From: Dipteris shenzhenensis
Lineage: Eukaryota; Polypodiophyta; Polypodiopsida; Gleicheniales
Reading direction: 5' to 3' (one strand)
Length of the DNA: 64,000 nucleotides
NCBI GenBank assembly: GCA_047967505.1
Contig: CM106539.1
The position numbers and the translations under genes were made by a program. Below, piece by piece: positions 56,901 through 64,000 of the stretch. Each line of letters opens with the position of its first letter. Position 1 is the stretch's first letter. A model generated the notes under the pieces. That model did no database searches. It saw only the letters and a list, made by a program, of their open reading frames with translations, and had not been told where the DNA came from.

Positions 56901-57453
56901 GCCATAACAAGACCGTCGTACTTTGGTGGGAGAATATGTATGCATCTTCATGCTAGATTCTCGCTGGTGATGGTGATGCCAATCGCAGTCATCTGATCGC
57001 ACAGATTCTTCACCCTGGTGATGAACTTCTCTGCCGCTTCAGACTCAGACAATTTTTCGTTCGCGAGTTGAGTCTCCAAATTTTGAATCCACGTCTGATT
57101 CGTGGTCTCGTATTGATTTTTCAAGACCGTCCATGCCTCCTCCGCTATGGTGACATGTTGAATTAATGCCATGACGGAATCACTTACAGTGCTGACAATA
57201 GAACACAGTGCATCTGCATTTCTTCTTGTCCATGCGAGAATCTCATCCGCAGTTGGTACTATCTGTTGTCCTGCATTGGCTGGATTCGGTCTCGCAACCC
57301 CGGCCTCACGTCCACCCCAATAGTAGTATCCCAAAGCTCATATGCGCTTAGGATGGTGGTCTTCATTTTGAACCTCCAGAGTGGATAGTTAGAGCCATCC
57401 AACTTTCCGCTTTTGCCGAACGGTGGGATTCGCAGTCTTGCGGGCTGGGCCAT
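53924..57453 (-). pseudogene. Copia element 2 gag-pol, multiply broken
   Basis: Gag starts MAQPARLRIPPFGKSGKLDG (ATG at 57453) with LYPLWRFKMKT-type capsid. The protease region is largely deleted or unreadable (56560-56850). Integrase pieces: DSFWAEACN-type segment KTFWAEACNTAVYILNRSYT and RVFGCDCFVHVP. RT DYQDTFVPTARLTTIRNVLA, QMDVKSAFLNGDL, KALYGLKQAPRAWYQ, LYVDDLVITGN; RNase [21 protein letters not shown] to GIGPKK. Stops include TAA after RAWYQ (54963-54965) and TAG in the QNGVAE motif of integrase (near 56145), plus a frameshift in RNase H at about 54370. The RT YVDD motif is intact, unlike element 1. Confidence 0.88.
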
Positions 57454-57795
57454 CTCTCACAATCTACTCGCAAACAGAAACACACTACCAAATCTTCTTG
57501 CTAGAGTCCAGGCTCTGATACCACGTTAGAAAACAATACAACATTTGTCCTCAACCGGATAACCGGATAACCACGACCTACCGGATAACCGAGCTACTCA
57601 AATGCCTTCTCCTCATATGGGGGTCTTACAAGTAGAGTTAGCTAGTTCCCTCATAGTTACATGAGAGTGGAGCATTGATATCGAATAGTAGGGACCACCC
57701 AAAGTTTCCATCTCCATCTTTCTACAGAGGTCTGTGGGAACAAGCTCTAGAGGAGCCTTTGCCTTGCTGGCCTCTTTAGGAAAGGGATGCCGATG

Positions 57796-59219
57796 CTACT
57801 TGCCCATCATGCAAGCTTCACATACATCGAGTAGGTCTGTAATTTCTGGTAGGTCTGTAATCATTCGACTTTTATGCATCTCCTTTAAAGAACTAAGGTT
57901 TAGATGACCAAACCTCTCATGCCACAACTTAGTGTTCTTCACATCGGCTCGAGCACTGAAAGCTGAGAGTTCGTAGATGTTGTTGCACCGTGTACCTCTA
58001 CCAATGACCTTCCCTTGGAGATCCTGAATCTGTGCACCATTCTTATCGAATTGAACTTTGACGTCTCGAGCGATCCAAGATCGGAGAAATGGACAACAAG
58101 TTCCTCTTGATATCTGATACATAAAGAACATCGGACAACTGTTTTACAACTCCATTTGACTTGAGAGCAATCGTACCTTTTCCTTTTGCTAGACATTTTG
58201 CCTCATTGCCGACTGCTACTAGGATGTCATTCCCTACCGGCTATAGAGAGGTATACCAATCCTTCCAACTGGTCATGTGGCGTGATGCACCACTGTCAAT
58301 AATCCAAGGTTCATCCGCAGGTACATGAACTGCTTCCGTGCAAATCTCCTCAATTGCTACAAACAGCTGTACTGGTGCTGCCTGTGCGCTGTTGTTGGAC
58401 TCTTTCTTTACTCCGTTCTTCTCATCTGCAATCTTCTTCCGACACTCATTCTGCTTGTGCCTTGCCTTGTTGCAATAGAAGCACTTGATCTTCTTCTTTC
58501 TCTTTTTATCATCAGAAGAAGATGGGTTACCAGAGTCCTTACCCTTACCTTTCTTTGATCCAGTGTAGAAAGATGAATCTTCTCCAGTCCTTTTCTTTCC
58601 ATGCATCTCCTCCTCCAGAAGCATTGCGCAGAAATCCTCAAAGTTGAGGGGCGAATTTTTGTTCTGCATATTCAGTGCCGTAACAAGACCGTCGTACTTT
58701 GGTGGGAGAATCCGTATGCACCTCCGTGCTAGATTCTCACTGGTGATGGTGATGCCAATCGCAGTCATCTGATCGAGCAGATTCCTCACCCTGGTGATGA
58801 ACTTCTCTGTCGCTTCAGACTCAGACAGTTTCTCGTTCACGAGTTGAGTCTCTAGATTTTGAATCCGCGTCTGATTCATGGTCTCATACTGATTTTTCAA
58901 GACCTTCCATGCCTCCTCCGCTGTGGTGACATGTTGAATTAACACCATGACAAAATCACTTACACTGCAGACAATAGAACACAGCACATCTGCATTTCTT
59001 CTTGTCCATGCGAGAATCTCATCCACAGTTGGTACTATCTGTTGTGCTGCATTGGCCGGATCTCGAGACCGGCTTCATGTCCACCACAGTAGCAGTATCC
59101 CAAAGCTCGTATGCACTTAGGATGGTCTTCATCTTGAACTTCCAGAGTGGATAGTTAGTGCCATCCAACTTTTCGCTTTCGCCAAACGGTGGGATTCGCA
59201 GTCTTGCGGGTTGGGCCAT
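57796..59219 (-). pseudogene. Copia element 3 gag-protease-preintegrase
   Basis: Gag from MAQPARLRIPPFGESEKLDG (59219); a frameshift near 59040-59070; then a 261-codon frame to 58241 with TTAEEAWKVLKNQYE, LPPKYDGLVTALN, zinc knuckle CFYCNKARHKQNEC and protease motif PWIIDSGASRHMTSW. A TAG follows at about 58241. Further on are LWHERFGHLNLSSLKEMHKS and VCEACMMGK (HHCC zinc finger) at 57796-57930. Gag packages element RNA; the protease would cleave the polyprotein. Confidence 0.85.
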
Positions 59220-59289
59220 CTCTCACAATCTACTCGCAAACAGACACACACAACCAAATCTTCTTGCTAGAGTCCAGGCTCTGATAGCA

Positions 59290-60000
59290 TGTAAGAAAAT
59301 AATACAACGTCTGTGCTCAACAAATAACAGGATCTCATACGCAAGAGAGAAAAGCAGATAGTATGGAGAATCAAAAAAATTTATTACTGTAGAGTTGATA
59401 CAATAGATGCGCTCCTGTGAAAGACGCTTCGATGGAGTGCTGGAAATAGTAGAGGACGGAGGCTAGATGCTAAGGAATCAGGGTTACTGTAGCCAGTGAT
59501 GATATGGGCTTCACGAGCTTGCTCTTATATAGCCACCACTCGTAGTCGGTTGGACCCATTTGGGTGACCGACCCAGTCTGCCCAAAACGACCGACTGGGG
59601 GTCGGAAATAGGGCACTGACCACACGATAGAATTAGTGTGCAAAATAGAGCAACTGACCTATGGACTTCGTTCGGCCCAGAGCCATTCGGGATCATCTGG
59701 GGCTCCAAACGGGCCCCACAACCCGAGAGTGGGCTACCTCGGGAAATGCTCCATCTACCCTCAGTGCGGTCAATCATGGGATGCCTTCCCACACTTGCAT
59801 GTAGCCTAGTTGGCAGTGTGCCAACTCCGTCCAGCCATCAGGCCACACATGGCCCCCATCTGGTGTCCAAACCAGGACCTACTGGATAACCGAGCTACTC
59901 AAATGCCTTCTCCTCATATGGGGCGCTTACAAGTAGAGTTAGCTGGTTCCTGCGTAGTTACATGCGTAGTTACATGATAGTGGAGCATTGATATCTAACA
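59290..60000 (-). repeat. Copia element 3, 5' LTR
   Basis: 711 bp, complete TG...CA. Near its plus-strand right end TGCGTAGTTACA is duplicated (59960-59985). A TATA candidate GGCTATATAAGAGC lies on the minus strand near 59525. Confidence 0.92.
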
Positions 60001-61260
60001 GTTGCAGCAGTATGGACTATGTTTAAGAATGGTCTTTGTTCATGACAAATGCTATTTGGTTGCAAGGATCGTGATTTTTCCATCCTCAGCTTTGTGGCAC
60101 GTCACCTACTTTTTATCTTATAGTTTATTTTTCATTGTTTTTTCCATTATTGTCGTACCATTGTTTTTTATTGTATGAACCTCAGTAGATCGGTTAAGTT
60201 AGTGAGCAATTGCATAAACAAGTAATACATCAAATTTATATGCTTCAATAATTTTGGCTTCCATGCTTTTCATCACTATCTTGGATTTGTAGCTTCAATG
60301 CTTTACAAACTCCTTGTAACATCACTTCTTGATATCAATGTTTGATTGTTTCATGGATATTTCATGTGTTTCTCAATTCTTGGTTACATTTGTGAAGTAA
60401 TTGATAGATTTTTTGAATTGCTTGGACCCTTGAGACTTGAGCATTCTTGCAAATCATTTCATGGATTATTTGAAGCAAATCATTTTGAAGGGTTGCAGTT
60501 AAAACACTTATGGCCATATGAGATTTATTGAAATTTTTTATAACTTCCTTGAATTGTATGAATTGATGGTAATATCTACGAATATATGAGCTTCTTACTT
60601 CAACGCTTCCTTATTAGTAGAACATTTTTTTATGACTGACTCGATAGCTTCCTTCAATGTTTTCTTTATTATATCCTTTATCATATTGTTTGAAAACTTA
60701 CTTGATATTTTTCTTGTTTCAATGCTTATAGGCATATAAGACTTGTGAAATTGTTTGTATTGCTTTCTTGAATTGTATGAATTGTTTGATAGCTTCTTTG
60801 CTTCAACCACATCACTGTGAAAGATGGTAACGCTCAAGTTGAGCTCAAGTTCGTGCTTTCGCTAATAGTTCTTGAGAACTTCATAAGGAGCTGCAAACCT
60901 ATAAGTCATGATATGTCTGTCGAGAGTGTTTTGAATGAGATTGTGAAGTTTGTTATGTATCTCATCAAGAGAGACTCACATGTCACAACCTACATATGTG
61001 AAAATAGACCTATTTTGCAAGCCAACCTGACCTTATTTGGCAAACATCATGATACATATAGAAGTGGAAATGCTTTGAAGGAGGACGTAGCCTCCTTTTG
61101 CTAAAGAAAAAATTAGAGAGCGAGCCATAACTTGTACACGTCACAATAGAATACCATCATGTTGGGTCCTAAACTTCTTGAAATTAGGCTAGTCTACAAG
61201 ACCACATGAGCATATTTGGCAGAATTCATCATTTACATAATAAGTGGATGTGCTTTGAGG
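60001..61260. other. Dispersed repeat Y copy 2 and flanks; no gene
   Basis: 60031-60370 matches 20313-20640 (see there). 61105-61262 is a diverged unit of segment X (AAAAATTAGAGAGCGAGCC, ACCATCATGTTGGGTCC, GGATGTGCTTTGAGGGAG). A frame at 60817-61104 has no recognisable domain. Confidence 0.55.
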
Positions 61261-61267
61261 GAGGGAG

Positions 61268-61402
61268 TGTTGAGAGGAAGAGAAAGAGGAGAGAGACCGA
61301 CACAAGAGTTGCTCCCAAGAAAGTGATTCTATTCATAGATCATAGGCATATATATAGTTGAGGACTAGGTTGAGTTAGGGCAAGCTATATATACCTCTAA
61401 CA
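61268..61402 (-). repeat. Short LTR (135 bp), probably 3' or solo
   Basis: TGTTGAGAGGAAGAG ... ATACCTCTAACA. It is followed by CCCCCACTCAAACTAG, whose complement (CTAGTTTGAGTGGGGG) is a typical polypurine tract directly before an LTR on the minus strand. A related, more decayed copy is near 20040-20190 (TGTTGAATGGAGGAAGAGAG). No linked pol was found. Confidence 0.5.
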
Positions 61403-62140
61403 CCCCCACTCAAACTAGGCCCTCTAGCTACGGATGGAAAAACCCTTGGGGAGTACAAGGAAAAAGACCCAAGCCACTATATATATCTATGTGAAAATAT
61501 ATATACAAAGGATGGCCATATGCTATTTTGAATGATACAGTGTAATGCTAGATGACACAATGCAAATTGCATGTGGATAGTACAAGGGCATAAGACAAGC
61601 ACTTGTCCATAGTACAGTGCAAAGTATAGGCACTATGTTTGGTGCATGATACAGTGAAAAGTATGTGTGAAAAATAGAAAATCTTCTTGGAAATCTCAAC
61701 TTGTTTAACATAGTGATGATGCATAATCAGGGCTTGCGATCTTCAAGTTCGATGTTTGAGCCCTTCATTTGAATAGTAGAGCTTGTTGTCTCCAAGTTCA
61801 ATCTAGTCAAACCTCCTCAAACCTTTATAATCATGCCTTCATGTTTTGCACAATTCATCCACATAAAATGACTTATTTCATGCAGTGTATATGAACACAG
61901 CAAATATTCAAGTGTTTGTTTCTATTGTATCAAGGATGAATGTATGAGCAAATTGCTTCGGTCACTCTAAAGATGAGTATGGAGGGGCAATTTGAGATGT
62001 CCACAAAGCCAGGGCTGAAATGTCTCTTGGGTAGTGTAAGAAAGTCATAGAACCACAATAGGAAGGCCCATAAAGTTCTTGCAAATCAAGAAGCAATAAT
62101 CCAGAAACACAACGAGCATTCGGGCACAAGTGCCTATAGG
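61403..62140. other. No recognisable gene
   Basis: AT-rich; may be the 3' untranslated part of the element whose LTR lies at 61268-61402. No long frame with features. Confidence 0.4.
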
Positions 62141-62514
62141 CATATTTGACGTAGTTGATTATGTGATCACAAGCTCACTTGCAAAGTACATCATTTAATA
62201 CATCAAGATTGAGGAGGAATCTCTTGAGTCAGACCACAGACCAGTGCCTATAGGCATAATTGTTAGAAGCATGGTGTGTAATTGTGTGTGTGTGTGTGTG
62301 TGTGTAGATGCCAATGGAGATTCATGATCTATGCAACTAAATAGGATCCATCGCGAACAAAGACCATTTTGGAACACAATAGATTGGGTAGCCACCACAA
62401 AGAGAACCCTAAAATGACCCGGAAGAGATGGACCTTTTGTTGAATCAAGTTGCTACATCATAGCTTGAATATGTTAGAATAGAACTGGGAGAGAACTGGT
62501 TTGCATAACAGCTC
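62141..62514. repeat. Segment X, partial copy 4
   Basis: GTAGTTGATTATGTGATCACAAGC to GAACTGGTTTGCATAAC matches X copies at 39575-39920, including (GT)n (62286-62306) and TAGATGCCAATGGAGATTC. It ends where a copia LTR begins; AGAACTGG is duplicated at 62480-62497. Confidence 0.8.
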
Positions 62515-62839
62515 TGTTGAGAGATATGGTGCCATGAGCACATGTAGAGCAAAGGTATGAGCAAAGGGAAAGCTGCCACATGGCATGGAGGAGATATCCC
62601 ACATGTGAGCAAGCAAATGGATGTAAGTACCCTCACCTATAAAAGGGAGGTTCATTTGAAGAAATATAAATCAAGCACTTTGCACTATCTCAAGATTCTC
62701 TTTATGAGTCCAAGCTAATCTATCTTGGAACCTAATTGACTTGAGATACATGTCATGAGCACTCTCTTCATCATGTTTCCACACAGGTTCCTTCCACCTT
62801 AGAGTGCTCCATAGATCCTGAGGCACACATGTTTTGTCA
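62515..62839 (+). mobile_element. Copia 5' LTR at the window edge
   Basis: TGTTGAGAGATATGG ... TTTTGTCA, 325 bp, with TATAAAAG at 62638-62645. It is followed at once by TGGTATCAGAGC (62840-62851), the tRNA-Met primer site. So a plus-strand copia-type element begins here and extends beyond 64000. It is inserted in segment X copy 4. Confidence 0.78.
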
Positions 62840-62851
62840 TGGTATCAGAGC
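62840..62851 (+). other. Primer binding site of the edge copia element
   Basis: TGGTATCAGAGC directly adjoins the CA end of the LTR, as in the other copia families of this window. Confidence 0.8.
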
Positions 62852-64000
62852 TTAGGTCTAGTCTCCTAGATTAGTTGTAGGCATGTTTTAGGAGCTCATG
62901 TTTTCTCCTAGGTTAGTTTCAGTTTTAGAGTGAGTTTCTTTTCTTGAGTGATCTTTGTGAGAGAAAATTCCGTCCATAGGCTTCCGCTCTTTTCGATTCT
63001 TCTTGTGAGGTTCATTCTTCCTGAGTGTCCTTTTTGCTCATTGAGAGAGAAACATATCTCTATTCTACTTCTCCAAGAGAAAGAGAGGGAGATACTCAGA
63101 GAGGGAGATACTCTGAAGGCTATGACCTAGAGTGACGAGCTGCCACACGTAGCAACTACAAGCTTCATCGCGCCACCCCTCGACTCGGCTGGACACCTTG
63201 AGCAACGACTCAAATGAGAGCTCGACAATGCAAATAGCACTCAGCTCTAAAGGATGACTGAACAACAAGCTCCACGCAGTGTGGCTCCTCTCCATTTTCT
63301 GAAGCTCTGGAAGTGAGAATTATCTACGAGGATGCAATGCGAAAAGCTGGCTCCAAGAACTCATAGAAACTATAGCTCTTCTGTAGCCCAGGACTTTATC
63401 TACGTCCACCCCCAGCGAGCGAATGCCTCATCATCCAGAAGTTTCTCCACCGTCCAACGGCGACCTTCAAACACTATTGACTGTAGAAGCTAGAGTGAGT
63501 AGGGTAGCAGCTGCACGTCCAACCTGAGTATCCCGAGTGGCTCCGACGAGCAATCGGCTCCAGCCGACAACCAAAATGGCCTCTGCATCTCCATATTCGA
63601 CTTGCTAGCAGCAAACAAGGCCAGCTCCATCACCAATGACTCATGGGAAAGTCCAGCAGAACTCCATGCAATCCAACGCGATGCTCCAGTGCAGCAGCCA
63701 TCTCTTGCACAATAGCCATCTCCGAACAGCCAACATGCTTCAGCGACCAGCTTTGGCTCCCAGCGCACAGACGGATGGGTCTCCATTGACAACTAACGGA
63801 TGACCTAGCACTCAGCAAACGCTTCAACAACTCTGCCATATACAAGTCCAAGCAGTAGCTCAAGGTCCTCACGGACTCAGCCGCGAACAGCCCGCTCTAC
63901 GCTTGCAGCAAAAGAAAGACCTCCGAGGTGGAAACTGTTCTTGAGAAAACTAAGGGCGAAGACGAGGAAGATGAACTGCTCCAAGCTTCAGAGCTGCCTT
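62852..64000 (+). other. Leader of the edge copia element; no gag recognised
   Basis: More than 1.1 kb downstream of the primer site without a recognisable gag on either strand. From about 63130 base composition rises in GC. Long minus-strand frames at 63490-63792 and 63630-63872 show no family features. Either the leader is long or the element is rearranged. Confidence 0.4.

Larger units (their letters stand above)
53172..57682 (-). mobile_element. Copia element 2, full structure but damaged
   Basis: 3' LTR 53172-53893 (722 bp, TGTAAG...CTAACA), polypurine tract (minus strand GAGGGGGGG at 53894-53902), pol and gag on the minus strand, primer site 57512-57523 (TGGTATCAGAGC), and a 5' LTR reduced to 159 bp (57524-57682) that starts CGTTAG and ends at GATATC without TAACA. 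The 5' LTR has lost the middle 550 bp and its promoter. Its outer edge runs straight into the integrase of element 3, so no target duplication can be found. Confidence 0.88.
57683..60000 (-). mobile_element. Copia element 3, 5' half only
   Basis: 5' LTR 59290-60000 (711 bp, TGTAAG...CTAACA in plus text), primer site 59278-59289 with one mismatch (TGCTATCAGAGC), gag, protease and the pre-integrase segment. It stops at 57683 inside integrase. RT, RNase H and 3' LTR are missing, replaced by element 2. Illegitimate or unequal recombination between two related copies is the simplest cause. Confidence 0.88.

Overview
The window looks like nuclear DNA of a land plant with a large, repeat-dominated genome. 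Supporting signs are a class III secretory peroxidase with a spliceosomal intron, GT-AG introns elsewhere, Ty1/copia and Ty3/gypsy retrotransposons primed by initiator-tRNA-Met-type sites, CACTA-type and hAT-type DNA transposons, and a long satellite array. I cannot name the species. Nothing is bacterial in style: no operons and no Shine-Dalgarno sites.

Layout. 1-5,345: a satellite array of about 182 bp monomers, entering from the left edge. 5,358-8,867: three head-to-tail units of a Ulp1/SENP-like (C48) cysteine protease gene with conserved splice sites; unit 1 is broken and unit 3 possibly so. 8,870-10,700: minisatellites around a 150-codon hypothetical ORF. 11.1-16.4 kb: decayed gypsy pol and copia 3' remnants. 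17.6-19.7 kb: remnant of a CACTA transposon with a recognisable right end. 22.5-24.0 kb: a long exon resembling DUF7869 proteins. 28,215-34,099: a complete copia element with 5-bp target duplications, near-identical 170-bp LTRs and one amber codon inside gag. 36,724-37,871: the peroxidase, the only conventional host gene I recognise with an intact two-exon reading frame.

38-60 kb is a mosaic. The peroxidase upstream region (P) plus a dispersed repeat (X) plus the 3' end of a copia element were duplicated in tandem at least twice. One X copy carries a 6.9-kb CACTA-like element (43,212-50,134) with unusual CACAACAA ends and a GGA target duplication; two empty versions of the site survive in the same window. 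That element has two divergent genes, and the same TAGACGC-type motif is clustered at both its ends and in its central intergenic region. The right end (53-60 kb) has two further copia copies on the minus strand, one recombined into the other. A new plus-strand copia element starts at 62,515 and leaves the window.

A family of about 246-bp hAT-type MITEs (8-bp target duplications) has five clear members. Four sit inside other mobile or duplicated elements, and for one the pre-insertion sequence is still present 12.5 kb away. The insertion history can therefore be partly ordered: copia and X first, then tandem duplications, then CACTA into X, then MITEs into CACTA, gypsy and P'.
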